From the NCBI GenBank assembly GCA_944381365.1, contig CALWKW010000002.1, positions 449,952 through 513,951 on the forward strand: a stretch of DNA of 64,000 bases. Reading direction: 5' to 3'. The DNA comes from an uncultured Christensenellaceae bacterium. Lineage in GTDB: Bacteria; Bacillota; Clostridia; Christensenellales; UBA3700. Below, in pieces: positions 52,273 to 63,466 of the stretch (position 1 is the first letter of the stretch; every line of letters starts with the position of its first letter). A program made the position numbers and the translations under genes. The notes beneath the pieces were generated by a model. The model worked only from the letters and a program-made list of their open reading frames with translations, did not search any database and had not been told where the DNA came from.

Positions 52273-54636
52273 ATGTTGAGAGCAGAAGGTATAAGAAAAG
52301 AATTCAATGACAAAGTAGCATTGTCGGATATAAATCTGACATTTCCCCAAAAAGGACTTGTAATCATCAAGGGAGAAAGCGGAAGCGGAAAAACTACCCT
52401 TCTCAACTTGCTTACGGCAAACGATTTTCCAAGCGGCGGAAAGATTGTCTTCAACGGTGTAAAAATCACTTCTAAAAATGCAGAAGAATATCGCACTCAA
52501 TACTGCGGAAATATCTATCAGGATTATATGCTGATAGAAGATTTGTCCGTAAAAGAAAATATAGAAATCGCAATGCAAGTCATAGGACAAGAATACAGCG
52601 AAGAAGACATAAAAGCACTTTTGAAAAAAGTAGACTTGCCAGAAGAATATCTTGACAAAAAGGTAATAAAATTGTCAGGAGGAGAAAAACAAAGAGTAGC
52701 GATAGCAAGAGCGATATCCAAGCAAAACGCAATGATATTTGCAGACGAGCCTACGGGAAATCTTGACAGCAAGAATGGCAAAATCATAATGGATTTGCTC
52801 AAGGAAATATCCAAAGAAAGACTTGTGGTGGTAGTAAGCCACAATGAAAAATACAACATAGAATATGCCGACTATACTATAAAGCTTGTTGACGGCGAAA
52901 CGGAATATGAGGACTTGCCAAAAGAAGAAAAAGAAGAAGAGCGAGCCGAAAATATATTTGACAAAAAGAGCAAATACTTAAAGCCCAAAACAATGGCAAG
53001 ACTTGCTTATTGGGGATTTGAAAAAAACAGGATAAAGACGGTATTGTCTATCATAGCTTTTGTAATATTGTGCGTACTGAGCTGTGTATCTCTTTCTGCA
53101 TATTTTTCTGACCTCAACTTGTCACTTGCAAATTCTCTCGACAACAGCGAAAAAAGAAATGTGATGATAAGCGTACAATTTCTTACCCCTCAAGAAGAAA
53201 TTCAAAAATTTTATGAATCCGCAAGCGATAAACCAAGCCTTGTATATCATTTTCAGGATTTTTTACAAGGATATATACTAGAAGATAAATATACAACCGC
53301 ATTGCCTTTAAAACATGCAATAGTATATGACAAGGAAGTGGGAGCAGATGTAGACTGGCTTTATGGGACTTATCCCGAAAAATCCAATCAAATAGCTCTC
53401 TCCTACAGTTTTGCTTGCAAAATGTGCGAGGATTTTAAGGACTATACTAAATTCGATGTTTCTGAACTCGTAGGACAAAAATATAAAATATACTGCGATG
53501 ACTATGACTATCTCGAATATGACATAGTGGGTATATTCGATGACGGACTTACCATCTATGATTTTGACATAAAAGAGCTCGATGAATCTGTACATGATTA
53601 TTTGTTCAACAGAAACAGTTTGTTCTTGGCTTGTTTTATCGGTAAAGACGGCGAAAAATTTATGAATTACAACTCTCTATATTTCGACAAGACGCCCGGA
53701 AAGTTGTATCAATGTAAATATGGAAATATAAATCTCTATTTTGCGGGATACAATGAATACGCCGATTATGTCACCAAATATCCGCCGCTCAAAAAAGGCG
53801 AGGTATATATGGGCAAAACTGTCGCTGATGAGCTAAACCTGAAAGTAGGAGATACTTTTGATGTGTCTTGTTTTGAAAAAGAGACATTTGGTATAGAGAC
53901 GACTGAAGAAGCAGATAAAGTATTGGAAAATCTCATCATAAAAGATATTTTCGATACAAAAGAAACAAACTACGAAATACTCGTCAACAATGATTTCTTC
54001 GATGAAGAAATACTCATTGACGGACATGGAAAATACAATGCGGTAGCATTCTATTACAATGCAAAAGATATAAAAAATTCTTATGCGTTTTTCAACAGAA
54101 TCAGCAAAGAAGGCTCAAATATATGGACCGAATATCCTTATAATACTCTCCTTACTTATGCAGTAGTAGAAAATACAGGTCTGACGCACAATTTCTATGA
54201 GGCTCTTCACATATACAGATATGTGATAGTAATACCTTTGATGTGCTTGTCTCTTATAGCTACTATTGCCATAGGCTTTGTATCCAACGCATATCTATTG
54301 TCTTCAAAAGAGAAATCTCTCAATATCTTAAGGTCTATAGGTTGTGGCAAAAAGAATATTTCGTCAATACTTATATTCCAGCTTTTAACTTTGGTAATAA
54401 TAGAATGTGCTTTGGGATTTATTCTGGCAAAACTTGCGAGCTGGCTTTTGGGAAAATCGCTTATATCGCTAATGCTCCATATAAGTCCCAGCTTGGACAA
54501 TGAATTGCTTTTGCCTCTCGGTTGGGCACCGCCTCTTGTGATAGTGTTTGTATCATTTGCAATAAGTGCTCTTTCGATAATAATAAAAGTATCTTATATG
54601 TTCTCAAAATCTATTATGGAAAACAAAACAAGATAA
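52273..54636 (+). CDS. ABC transporter ATPase-permease fusion, MacB type
   Basis: 787 residues. An N-terminal ATPase (about 1-215) has Walker A GESGSGKTT, LSGGEKQRVAIARAI and FADEPTGNLD. A charged linker follows (KEEKEEERAENIFDKKS). The permease half has TM1 (about 255-280), a ~370-residue exterior domain and three TM helices near the end (LRSIGCGKKNISSILIFQL between them). It acts as a complete half-transporter and probably dimerises. Substrates of such pumps include peptides, lipoproteins and antibiotics. AAGAAAAGG lies at a short distance before the ATG. Last gene of the block. Confidence 0.92.
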   Translation: MLRAEGIRKEFNDKVALSDINLTFPQKGLVIIKGESGSGKTTLLNLLTANDFPSGGKIVFNGVKITSKNAEEYRTQYCGNIYQDYMLIEDLSVKENIEIAMQVIGQEYSEEDIKALLKKVDLPEEYLDKKVIKLSGGEKQRVAIARAISKQNAMIFADEPTGNLDSKNGKIIMDLLKEISKERLVVVVSHNEKYNIEYADYTIKLVDGETEYEDLPKEEKEEERAENIFDKKSKYLKPKTMARLAYWGFEKNRIKTVLSIIAFVILCVLSCVSLSAYFSDLNLSLANSLDNSEKRNVMISVQFLTPQEEIQKFYESASDKPSLVYHFQDFLQGYILEDKYTTALPLKHAIVYDKEVGADVDWLYGTYPEKSNQIALSYSFACKMCEDFKDYTKFDVSELVGQKYKIYCDDYDYLEYDIVGIFDDGLTIYDFDIKELDESVHDYLFNRNSLFLACFIGKDGEKFMNYNSLYFDKTPGKLYQCKYGNINLYFAGYNEYADYVTKYPPLKKGEVYMGKTVADELNLKVGDTFDVSCFEKETFGIETTEEADKVLENLIIKDIFDTKETNYEILVNNDFFDEEILIDGHGKYNAVAFYYNAKDIKNSYAFFNRISKEGSNIWTEYPYNTLLTYAVVENTGLTHNFYEALHIYRYVIVIPLMCLSLIATIAIGFVSNAYLLSSKEKSLNILRSIGCGKKNISSILIFQLLTLVIIECALGFILAKLASWLLGKSLISLMLHISPSLDNELLLPLGWAPPLVIVFVSFAISALSIIIKVSYMFSKSIMENKTR

Positions 54637-54653
54637 ACAAATTCTATATGACA

Positions 54654-54684
54654 AAAATCCAAGGCATCTGCCTTGGATTTTTTA
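54654..54684. terminator. bidirectional terminator between the ABC operon and dapL
   Basis: AAATCCAAGGCA pairs with TGCCTTGGATTT around two bases, with T or A runs on both sides, between two convergent transcripts. Confidence 0.9.
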
Positions 54685-54770
54685 TGATAAGTCTTTTAAG
54701 TTTTTATCTAAATATTTTGATATAAGATTTTTTATAGTTTTGTTTTGTCTAAAGTTTTATCAAAACAATA

Positions 54771-55961
54771 TTATTTTTTTGAAAACAACTCGACAAGTCT
54801 TTTTGCGGCTTCCTCGGTATCTTCTACGCTGCCGAATGTGGAAAATCTGAAATAACCTTCCCCGCAACTTCCAAAGCCTTCCCCGGGGGTACCTACTATC
54901 TGAGCTTTTTCGAGAAGATAATCAAAAAACTCCCAGCTTGACATATTGTCGGGACATTTGAGCCAAATATAAGGTGCGTTTTTTCCTCCGCAGTACCAAA
55001 TACCCAGCTTATCGAGAGCCTGCATAAGGCATTTTGCGTTTTGCTTATAAACTTGGATATTCTTTTTGATTTGCTCTTGACCTTTTTCTGTAAATACTGC
55101 TGCGGCACCTTTTTGGAGAATGTAGGAAACGCCGTTTGTCTTCGTAGTACGATTGCGTACCCACATATTGTTGAAGTTCATTCCCTCTCTCTCGAGCTCT
55201 TTGGGGATTACGGTATATCCGCATCTCGTACCCGTAAAGCCTGCCGTCTTGGAAAGCGAGCAAATTTCTATCGCACAAGTTCTTGCTCCCTCAATCTCAA
55301 AGATGCTGTGAGGAAGTGCCTCGTCCTCTATAAATGCTTCGTATGCCGCATCGAAAAGTATGACAGCTTTGTTTTTATTTGCCCAATCTACCCACATCTT
55401 GAGGCTTTTTTTGTCATATACTGCACCCGTAGGATTGTTGGGAGAACAAATATAAATTAGGTCGGCTTTTTGATTGTCATCGGGAAGGGGCAAAAATCCG
55501 TTTTCCTTGCCTGAAGACAGATGAATGATTTGTCTGCCGACCATTATGTTGGCATCTACATAAGCGGGATATGCGGGCTCTATGACAAGCACGCTGTCTG
55601 ATTTGTCAAACAAGTCGAGGATATCGCCAAGCTCATCGCTTGCACCGCTCGACACAAATACTTCGTCTTCGGAGAGTTTTATTCCTCTTTGATCATAATA
55701 TCCTGCGACTGCCTTTTTGAAAAAGTCTGCTCCGCATTCGGGCATATAACCATGAAAAGTAGCTTTATTTGCCTGATCATCTACTGCTTCGTGCAAAGCC
55801 TTGATTACCTCATCGCATAGAGGCAACGAAACATCGCCTATACCGAGACGATATACCTTGTCACCTTTGTGAGACTCGAGATAATTGTTGACTTTTTGAG
55901 AAATTCTGAAAAACAAATATGAGTCTTTGAGGTTTTTATAATTTGTGTTGGGTTTTAACAT
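54771..55961 (-). CDS. dapL: LL-diaminopimelate aminotransferase
   Basis: 396 residues, PLP fold type I. It converts tetrahydrodipicolinate to LL-diaminopimelate in one step for lysine and peptidoglycan. SSGASDELGDILDLF, CSPNNPTGAVYD and SLSKTAGFTGTRCGY (PLP lysine) match DapL. AAAGGAGAGG precedes the ATG. It has its own transcript, 137 bases after carB. Confidence 0.93.
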   Translation of the reverse strand: MLKPNTNYKNLKDSYLFFRISQKVNNYLESHKGDKVYRLGIGDVSLPLCDEVIKALHEAVDDQANKATFHGYMPECGADFFKKAVAGYYDQRGIKLSEDEVFVSSGASDELGDILDLFDKSDSVLVIEPAYPAYVDANIMVGRQIIHLSSGKENGFLPLPDDNQKADLIYICSPNNPTGAVYDKKSLKMWVDWANKNKAVILFDAAYEAFIEDEALPHSIFEIEGARTCAIEICSLSKTAGFTGTRCGYTVIPKELEREGMNFNNMWVRNRTTKTNGVSYILQKGAAAVFTEKGQEQIKKNIQVYKQNAKCLMQALDKLGIWYCGGKNAPYIWLKCPDNMSSWEFFDYLLEKAQIVGTPGEGFGSCGEGYFRFSTFGSVEDTEEAAKRLVELFSKK

Positions 55962-56098
55962 ATCCTCTCCTTTTGACCTTTTATAAGTCTTTTATATACT
56001 TTTTATCTAAAAACTTGTGAAATACTTATACATTTTTTGTGATTTTGCAAACTATAAATGAATTTGCAAAAGGATTTTATTGTATATTCTACAAGTCT

Positions 56099-59000
56099 TT
56101 ATTCTGCATTGATTGTGGATACATTCATGGTGATTTCTTCGAGGACATCGAGAAGTACCTTTACTGTATCCAAAGCCGTGAATACGGTCACATTGTTTTC
56201 GATAGCACACTGTCTAATTGCCGAACCGTCAGCTATCTTGTTTTCTGCACTCACATCACGGGTATTGATGACATAGGTCACATAACCTTGTCTGATTGAA
56301 TCGAGAATATCTGTCGAGCCTTCGCTTATCTTCTTGCGGACTCTTGTCTTTATGCCGTGTCCTTTGAGGAACTTTGCCGTGCCCTCGGTAGCTTCGATAT
56401 TGAATCCGAGATTGTAGAATCTTCTGATAAGAGGAAGTGCCTCGTCCTTGTCATTGTCGGCGATAGTAGCGAGTACCGTACCATAATTCTGAACCTTTAC
56501 GCCCGAAGCCTGCAAAGCCTTGAACAATGCTCTGTTGAGAGTCTTATCATAACCTATTGCTTCGCCCGTAGACTTCATTTCGGGGGAAAGATAGGAGTCC
56601 ATACCTCTCAATTTAGAGAATGAGAATGCAGGAGCTTTTGCGTACCATCTCTTTTTCTCTTCGGGATAGCTTATGGCATAACCTTGCTCTTTAAGGCTCT
56701 TGCCGAGTATTACCAAAGTAGCTATGTCCGCCAAGTCATAACCTGTCGCCTTTGACAAGAAAGGTACGGTACGGGACGAACGGGGATTTACTTCGATGAT
56801 ATATACATTGTCTTGTTTGTCCACAATAAATTGGATATTGTACAAGCCTACTATTCCTATACCCTTGCCGAGCTTTTGAGTATAGTCAATGATAGTTTTC
56901 TTAACCTTGTCTGATATACTGAAAGTAGGATATACGCTTATGGAGTCGCCCGAATGCACACCCGTACGCTCTACAAGCTCCATTATACCGGGAACAAAGA
57001 CATCCTTGCCATCGCATACTGCATCTACTTCGACTTCTTTTCCTTGAATGTACTTGTCGACAAGCACAGGTTTGTCCTCGTCAATTTCTACGGCTGTCTT
57101 GAGATAATGACGGAGTTGGTCTTCTCCTGCTACTATTCTCATAGCTCTTCCGCCGAGTACGAAGCTAGGTCTTACGAGTACGGGATAACCTATCTCTTTT
57201 GCGGCTTTGAGACCGTCTTCGATTTTTGTCACGGCTCTGCCTTTGGGCTGAGGAATATTGAGCGACAACAACAACTTTTCAAATGCGTCTCTGTTTTCTG
57301 CCTTTTCGATAGCATCGCAATCGGTACCTATAATTTTTGCACCTCTTTCCATGAGCGATTCTGCAAGGTTTATAGCTGTCTGACCGCCCAAAGAAGCAAT
57401 GACTCCGATAGGTTTTTCCATTTCGATAATATTCATTACATCTTCTGTGCACAGAGGCTCGAAATAAAGCTTGTCAGCCGTGGTGTAGTCTGTGGATACG
57501 GTCTCGGGATTGTTGTTTATGATAATAGCTTCATAGCCTGCTTTTTTGATAGTCTTTACGGCATGAACGGTAGAATAATCGAATTCCACGCCTTGACCGA
57601 TACGGATAGGACCGCTGCCCAAAACCACTACTTTCTTTTTCTTGGATACTATTGACTCGTTGTCTTCTTCATAAGTCGAATAGAAATAAGGGATATAGCT
57701 GTCAAACTCTGCGGCACAGCTGTCAATCATTTTGTAGACGGGAACAATGCCGTGAGCTTTTCTAAGCTCATTGACTTCTTTCTCGCTCTTGTGCCAGAGT
57801 TTTCCTATCTCTTTATCGGAAAATCCCATTTTCTTGGCTTCGAGCAAAATACCGATATTACCTACATTTGCTATAAGCTTTTGCTCTTCGTCTATAATGT
57901 TTTTGAACTTTCTCAAAAACAATTCGTCAATCTTTGTGATATGCGAAATTCTCTCTATCGTCTCGCCCATTCTCAAAAGCTGTGCGATAGCATAAATTCT
58001 GTCGTCAGTGCCTATGGCGATATAACTCAAAAGCTCATCTCTCATCATATTGTCGAATTTTGCCATATAGAGGTGATATACGCCAATCTCGAGCGAACGG
58101 ATAGCTTTGAGCAAACTTTCTTCAATCGTTCTTCCCACGCTCATGACTTCGCCCGTAGCTTTCATCTGAGTGCCGAGCTTGTTGTTTGCATCGGCAAACT
58201 TGTCAAAGGGGAAGCGAGGCATCTTCGTCACGACATAGTCCAAAGAAGGCTCGAACGATGCGGGAGTATTTGCAAGCATAATCTCGTCAAGGTTCATGCC
58301 CACGCCGATCTGTGCCGAAACTCTTGCGATAGGATATCCGCTTGCTTTTGACGCAAGTGCCGAACTTCTGCTGACACGGGGATTTACTTCGATAAGATAA
58401 TATTGGAAAGACTTGGGATCGAGAGCAAACTGAACATTACAACCGCCCTCGATTTTTAATGCTCTTATTATCTTCAAAGCACTGTCTCTCAACATCTGAT
58501 ATTCTCTGTTTGTAAGAGTCTGCGAAGGACATACTACAATCGAATCGCCCGTATGAATACCCACAGGGTCGATGTTTTCCATATTACAAATAGCGATTGC
58601 CGTATCGTTGGCATCACGCATTACTTCATACTCGATTTCCTTAAAGCCCTTTATGCTCTTTTCTACAAGCACTTGATGTACGGGGGAAAGACTCAAAGCA
58701 TTTTTGATAATCTCCAAAAATTCCTCTTCGTTGTCTGCAAATCCGCCTCCTGTACCGCCCAAAGTAAACGCAGGACGAAGCACTACGGGATAACCGATTT
58801 TTTCCACTGCCTGCAAGCCTTCTTCGATAGTGTTTGCAATCTCAGAAGGAAGCACAGGTTCTCCCAAGCTTTCGCAAAGCTCTTTGAAAAGCTCTCTGTC
58901 TTCTGCTCTTTCGATACTCTTTACATCAGTACCCAAAAGCTCTACACGACATTCTTTGAGTATGCCTTTTTTCTCGAGCTGTATAGCAAGGTTGAGTCCC

Positions 59001-59281
59001 GTCTGACCGCCTATACCGGGGATAATGGCATCGGGACGCTCGTATCTTATGATTCTCGCAAGATATTCGAGAGTCAAAGGCTCCATATAAACTTTGTCGG
59101 CGATAGCCGTATCCGTCATGATGGTAGCGGGGTTTGAATTGCAAAGCACTACTTCATAACCTTGCTCTTTGAGGGCAAGACAAGCCTGAGTACCTGCATA
59201 GTCGAATTCAGCTGCCTGTCCGATAACGATAGGACCGCTTCCGATAACGAGAATTTTCTTTAAATCCGTACGCTTAGGCAT
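56099..59281 (-). CDS. carB: carbamoyl-phosphate synthase large subunit
   Basis: 1060 residues. Two ATP-grasp halves: the first opens with [20 protein letters not shown] and the second with [20 protein letters not shown]. The C-terminal MGS-like regulatory domain lies at about 930-1060. It makes carbamoyl phosphate from ammonia, bicarbonate and two ATP for pyrimidines and arginine. It starts eight bases inside carA, with GAGGGA before the ATG. Confidence 0.97.
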   Translation of the reverse strand: MPKRTDLKKILVIGSGPIVIGQAAEFDYAGTQACLALKEQGYEVVLCNSNPATIMTDTAIADKVYMEPLTLEYLARIIRYERPDAIIPGIGGQTGLNLAIQLEKKGILKECRVELLGTDVKSIERAEDRELFKELCESLGEPVLPSEIANTIEEGLQAVEKIGYPVVLRPAFTLGGTGGGFADNEEEFLEIIKNALSLSPVHQVLVEKSIKGFKEIEYEVMRDANDTAIAICNMENIDPVGIHTGDSIVVCPSQTLTNREYQMLRDSALKIIRALKIEGGCNVQFALDPKSFQYYLIEVNPRVSRSSALASKASGYPIARVSAQIGVGMNLDEIMLANTPASFEPSLDYVVTKMPRFPFDKFADANNKLGTQMKATGEVMSVGRTIEESLLKAIRSLEIGVYHLYMAKFDNMMRDELLSYIAIGTDDRIYAIAQLLRMGETIERISHITKIDELFLRKFKNIIDEEQKLIANVGNIGILLEAKKMGFSDKEIGKLWHKSEKEVNELRKAHGIVPVYKMIDSCAAEFDSYIPYFYSTYEEDNESIVSKKKKVVVLGSGPIRIGQGVEFDYSTVHAVKTIKKAGYEAIIINNNPETVSTDYTTADKLYFEPLCTEDVMNIIEMEKPIGVIASLGGQTAINLAESLMERGAKIIGTDCDAIEKAENRDAFEKLLLSLNIPQPKGRAVTKIEDGLKAAKEIGYPVLVRPSFVLGGRAMRIVAGEDQLRHYLKTAVEIDEDKPVLVDKYIQGKEVEVDAVCDGKDVFVPGIMELVERTGVHSGDSISVYPTFSISDKVKKTIIDYTQKLGKGIGIVGLYNIQFIVDKQDNVYIIEVNPRSSRTVPFLSKATGYDLADIATLVILGKSLKEQGYAISYPEEKKRWYAKAPAFSFSKLRGMDSYLSPEMKSTGEAIGYDKTLNRALFKALQASGVKVQNYGTVLATIADNDKDEALPLIRRFYNLGFNIEATEGTAKFLKGHGIKTRVRKKISEGSTDILDSIRQGYVTYVINTRDVSAENKIADGSAIRQCAIENNVTVFTALDTVKVLLDVLEEITMNVSTINAE

Positions 59282-60368
59282 TTTTCTTTCCCTCCTCGAT
59301 GTTTTCTATAAACTTATCAAAAAGATATGCACTGTCCTGAGGACCGGGACAACTTTCGGGGTGATATTGTACGCTGAAAACATTGTCCTTTTTGCATTCT
59401 ACGCCCTCTACGGTATTGTCGAGGATATTGATATGAGTAATTGTCAAATCAGTGCCTTCCACACTCTTGACATCGACTGCATAAGAGTGGTTCTGAGCGG
59501 TCACTTCTATCTTGTTTGTCTGGACATTTCTTACGGGATGATTGCCGCCTCTGTGTCCGAATTTCAACTTATATGTCTTTGCTCCGTACGCAAGGGATAT
59601 AAGCTGATGGCCGAGACATATTCCGAAAATTGGATATTTGCCTTTTATCTCTTTGATAAGATTGATTACGGGCAAAACATCTTCGGGATCTCCCGGGCCG
59701 TTTGAGAAAAACACGCCGTCAGGCTTGAGTTTTGCAATAGTCTTTGCATCGGTATTCCAAGGCACTATCACCACATCGCAGCCCCTTTTGTTGAGAGAGC
59801 GAACGATATTGAGCTTTATACCGCAATCCACTGCGACTATTTTGTATTTTGCTTTTTCGGCTTTGGATTCCCACATTTTTTGACAGCTCACCTTGGAAAC
59901 TCCGTCTTTGGGAACTTCGTTTTCTTTTAAGATTTTCAAAGCCTCTTCCTTCGAGGTGTCGGCAGAAGTCATAAGGATTTTGCAGCTTCCGAAATCTCTT
60001 ATTCTTCTCGTGAGTTTTCTCGTATCTACTCCCGATATACCTGTGATATCGTATTTTTTCATAACTTCTTCAAGAGTGTTTACACTTCCGAAGTTTGAAG
60101 GAAAATCATTGTATTCTCTGACTACAAAACCGCCGATAGTAGGGGTTTTTGTCTCATAATCCCAGCTTGTCATGCCGTAGTTTCCTATAAGAGGATATGT
60201 CATGACTACCGTCTGGTAAGTATATGAAGGGTCGGACAAAATTTCTTGGTATCCTGCCATCGAGGTGTTGAAAACCAATTCTGTCACCTTTTGTTTTCTC
60301 GCACCGAAGGCATAACCGTAATATTCTGTTCCGTCCTCAAAAACTATCTTTGCGTCAAATTCTTTCAT
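59274..60368 (-). CDS. carA: carbamoyl-phosphate synthase small subunit
   Basis: 364 residues. The class I glutamine amidotransferase domain has the nucleophile in [14 protein letters not shown] and the His-Glu pair in [13 protein letters not shown]. The N-terminal CPSase domain has [18 protein letters not shown]. It supplies ammonia to CarB, with which it overlaps. GAGG precedes the ATG. The gap to purF is 57 bases with no terminator, so all may be co-transcribed. Confidence 0.97.
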   Translation of the reverse strand: MKEFDAKIVFEDGTEYYGYAFGARKQKVTELVFNTSMAGYQEILSDPSYTYQTVVMTYPLIGNYGMTSWDYETKTPTIGGFVVREYNDFPSNFGSVNTLEEVMKKYDITGISGVDTRKLTRRIRDFGSCKILMTSADTSKEEALKILKENEVPKDGVSKVSCQKMWESKAEKAKYKIVAVDCGIKLNIVRSLNKRGCDVVIVPWNTDAKTIAKLKPDGVFFSNGPGDPEDVLPVINLIKEIKGKYPIFGICLGHQLISLAYGAKTYKLKFGHRGGNHPVRNVQTNKIEVTAQNHSYAVDVKSVEGTDLTITHINILDNTVEGVECKKDNVFSVQYHPESCPGPQDSAYLFDKFIENIEEGKKNA

Positions 60369-60425
60369 ATAGCCTCACTGATTTTTTCTATTGATTATAT
60401 CCGTATAAATTTGTCTTGTCAATTT

Positions 60426-61853
60426 CTATTCGCTATCTCTTTGAGAAAGTTTTCTCTCAAATCTGTCCTTCTTGCCTTCATAGACTTTTGTAGGATAGTT
60501 GCCCTCAAAACATGCCGAGCAAAATTCATTGCTGTCTATGAGTTTTCCGAGGTCTTCCAAAGGCAGATAGCCCAAGCTGTCAGCACCTATTATCTTTGCT
60601 ATTTCCTCGACAGAATGGTTGACTGCGATGAGATTTTCTCTCGAATCTATATCCGTACCGTAATAGCAGGGATAGAGGAAAGGCGGAGCGGATATACGCA
60701 TGTGTATTTCTTTTGCCCCCGCTTGTCTTAAGAGCGTGACGATATGTCTGCTTGTCGTACCTCTTACGATAGAGTCATCGATAAGCACCACTCTTTTGCC
60801 CTCTACCGTCTCTTTGATAGGGTTTAGCTTGATATTGACGAGATTTATTCTTTCGTTTTGTTCAGGAGTAATGAATGTCCTGCCGATATATTTGTTTTTG
60901 ATAAAACCTATGCCGTAAGGTATGCCCGATTGCTGAGAATATCCCAAGGCTGCGTCAAGTCCCGAGTCGGGTACGCCTATTACCACATCTGCATCCACAG
61001 GATGAGCCATGGCAAGAAGTTCGCCCGCTTTTTCTCTCGATCTGTGTACGGATACTCCGTCAATCACAGAGTCGGGACGAGCAAAGTATATATACTCGAA
61101 TATACATCTCGAAAGCTTTGCGGATTTGCAATGAGTGCGGTTGCTGTGTACTCCCTCATCGTCAAATACCACAATTTCTCCCGCCTCGATATCTCTCACA
61201 AACTTGGCTCCTACCGACTCCAAAGCACAGCTTTCCGATGCCACAACATAGGCATTTGACTCGGTAATACCATAGCAAAGAGGTCTGAATCCCTGAGGAT
61301 CTCTCGCCGCAATAAGTTTTGTGGGAGTCATGAGCACGAGCGAATAAGCTCCCTCGATTTTATCAAAAACCGCACTAAGTGCCTGTTCGGTACAGGGTGC
61401 GGTCAATCTTTCTTTGGTGATAAGATAAGCAATTATTTCTGTGTCGCAAGTCGTGTGGAAAATAGCTCCCGTCATCTCGAGTTCTTCTCTGAGATTATAA
61501 GCATTGCTGAGATTGCCGTTGTGAGCAATGGCAATTCTGCCCTTGCGATGATTTACTTCGATAGGCTGACAATTGTTTCTGTTTGTAGCACCTGTCGTGC
61601 CATAACGCACATGTCCTACTGCTATTTTTCCCTGAGGAAACTTGCTTATAACTTCTTTTGTAAAAACTTCGTTGACAAGTCCCAAATCTTTGTGCGAACA
61701 GAAAAGTCCGTCATCGTTGACTACGATGCCGCAACTTTCCTGACCTCTGTGCTGAAGTGCATAAAGACCGTAATATACGGATTTTGCCACATTTACCGGT
61801 GTAGGAGAAAATATTCCGAAAACTCCGCATTCTTCATTGATTTCGCCTTGCAT
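60426..61853 (-). CDS. purF: amidophosphoribosyltransferase
   Basis: 475 residues from the ATG at 61853, preceded by TAGGAGG. The first step of purine synthesis. The start MQGEINEECGVFG implies an eight-residue propeptide before the nucleophile Cys, as in the Bacillus type. VVIGVPDSGLDAALGY and VVLIDDSIVRGTTSRHIV are the PRPP loop regions. NEFCSACFEGNYP carries the Cys pair expected for a 4Fe-4S cluster. It starts 20 bases after guaA ends. Confidence 0.96.
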   Translation of the reverse strand: MQGEINEECGVFGIFSPTPVNVAKSVYYGLYALQHRGQESCGIVVNDDGLFCSHKDLGLVNEVFTKEVISKFPQGKIAVGHVRYGTTGATNRNNCQPIEVNHRKGRIAIAHNGNLSNAYNLREELEMTGAIFHTTCDTEIIAYLITKERLTAPCTEQALSAVFDKIEGAYSLVLMTPTKLIAARDPQGFRPLCYGITESNAYVVASESCALESVGAKFVRDIEAGEIVVFDDEGVHSNRTHCKSAKLSRCIFEYIYFARPDSVIDGVSVHRSREKAGELLAMAHPVDADVVIGVPDSGLDAALGYSQQSGIPYGIGFIKNKYIGRTFITPEQNERINLVNIKLNPIKETVEGKRVVLIDDSIVRGTTSRHIVTLLRQAGAKEIHMRISAPPFLYPCYYGTDIDSRENLIAVNHSVEEIAKIIGADSLGYLPLEDLGKLIDSNEFCSACFEGNYPTKVYEGKKDRFERKLSQRDSE

Positions 61854-61873
61854 AAACTTACCTCCTATCAAGA

Positions 61874-63403
61874 TTATTCCCACTCTACCGTAGCAGGGGG
61901 TTTGGAGGTAATATCATACACTACTCTGCCGATACTGCGAACCTCGTTTGTAATTCTGCTGCTTGCTCTGTCAAGCACTTCGTAAGGAAGCTTTGTCCAA
62001 TCTGCCGTCATAAAGTCGTCTGTCGTCACAGCTCTCAATGCTACCGTATATCCGTATGTTCTCGCATCGCCCATTACGCCCACGCTTCTGCTGTCCGTAA
62101 GCACTGCAAAATACTGATTTGTAATTTTCTCGAGACCTGCCTTTTTGATTTCGTCCCTGAAAATTGCGTCTGCGTCTCTCAAAATATCCAGCTTTTCTTT
62201 TGTGATTTCGCCTATGACTCTTATCGCAAGACCGGGACCGGGGAAAGGCTGACGCCATACGAGGTCGGCAGGTATGCCTAGTTCTGTACCCACGGCTCTT
62301 ACTTCATCCTTGAAAAGCATCTTCAAAGGTTCGATAATTTCGTCAAAATCTATTACGCTGGGAAGTCCGCCTACATTGTGATGGCTCTTTATGGTAGACG
62401 CATCGCCGAGTCCGCTCTCTATCACATCGGGATAAATCGTACCCTGAACGAGATAGTTGACTTTGCCTATCTTTTTGGCTTCTTTCTCAAATACTCTTAT
62501 GAATTCTTCGCCGATTATCTTACGCTTTTTCTCAGGCTCGGTAACTCCCTTGAGCTTGTCCAAAAACAAATCTTCTGCGTTTATTCTTATGATATTCATA
62601 TCAAATCTTTCTTTGAAGACTTTTTCTACGATATCGCCTTCGTTCTTTCTCAAAAGACCGTGATCGACAAATACGCATGTGAGATTGTCGCCTATCGCTT
62701 TATACAACAAAACAGCCGCCACAGAAGAATCTACTCCGCCACTAAGTGCACAAAGAACCTTCTTTCCGGCAAGCTGTTTTTTGTATTTTTCTATTGCTTC
62801 TTTTGCAAAATCCGCCATTTGCCAATCTCCTTTGCATTTGCAGATGCTAAAGAGGAAGTTGTGCAAGATGGTTTTTCCGTATACCGTATGTGTGACCTCG
62901 GGATGGAATTGTACGGCATAAATGTCCTTTTTGTTTGACATTCCCGCACAAGGACAGTTTGCTGTGGTAGCCGTAACCTCGAAGCCTTCAGGCAATACCT
63001 TGATATAATCGGTATGACTCATCCAGCATTCGCTAAAAGAAGGCATACCTTTAAAAAGTATGTCTTCTCTTGTCTCGAGTCCTATTCTTCCGTACTCGCT
63101 GATGCTTTCTGCCTTGCATACTTCGCCACCCAAAAGATAAGCGATGAGCTGTGCTCCGTAACAAATACCCAATACGGGGATACCGAGCTCCAGCACTTCT
63201 TTGCTGCAACGAGGAGATTTCTCTTCGTATACGCTGTTTGGTCCGCCCGTAAAGATTATGCCCTTATAGCCTTCTTGTTTGATTTGCTCGGGAGTAATCT
63301 TGTTGTAAGGCTTGATTTCTGCATACACATTTTGCTCTCTTACTCTGCGTGCAATAAGCTGATTGTATTGACCGCCAAAATCCAGTACAAGTATCTTTTC
63401 CAT
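61874..63403 (-). CDS. guaA: GMP synthase (glutamine-hydrolysing)
   Basis: 509 residues from the ATG at 63403, with GAGG six bases upstream. The GATase domain has [32 protein letters not shown] and [12 protein letters not shown]. The ATP pyrophosphatase domain has [16 protein letters not shown]. The C-terminal dimerisation part ends in KPPATVEWE. It converts XMP to GMP. Confidence 0.97.
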   Translation of the reverse strand: MEKILVLDFGGQYNQLIARRVREQNVYAEIKPYNKITPEQIKQEGYKGIIFTGGPNSVYEEKSPRCSKEVLELGIPVLGICYGAQLIAYLLGGEVCKAESISEYGRIGLETREDILFKGMPSFSECWMSHTDYIKVLPEGFEVTATTANCPCAGMSNKKDIYAVQFHPEVTHTVYGKTILHNFLFSICKCKGDWQMADFAKEAIEKYKKQLAGKKVLCALSGGVDSSVAAVLLYKAIGDNLTCVFVDHGLLRKNEGDIVEKVFKERFDMNIIRINAEDLFLDKLKGVTEPEKKRKIIGEEFIRVFEKEAKKIGKVNYLVQGTIYPDVIESGLGDASTIKSHHNVGGLPSVIDFDEIIEPLKMLFKDEVRAVGTELGIPADLVWRQPFPGPGLAIRVIGEITKEKLDILRDADAIFRDEIKKAGLEKITNQYFAVLTDSRSVGVMGDARTYGYTVALRAVTTDDFMTADWTKLPYEVLDRASSRITNEVRSIGRVVYDITSKPPATVEWE

Positions 63404-63466
63404 ATTTATCCTCATTTTATAGATATAAAATTATTTACTCTTTGTATCGGCGGCGATAAAACATAC

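Noticed and set aside
56044..56078. Inverted repeat TTTTGCAAA/TTTGCAAAA after carB
   Set aside because: A 9-bp AT-rich stem with an ~11-base loop and no T run; too weak to call a terminator.
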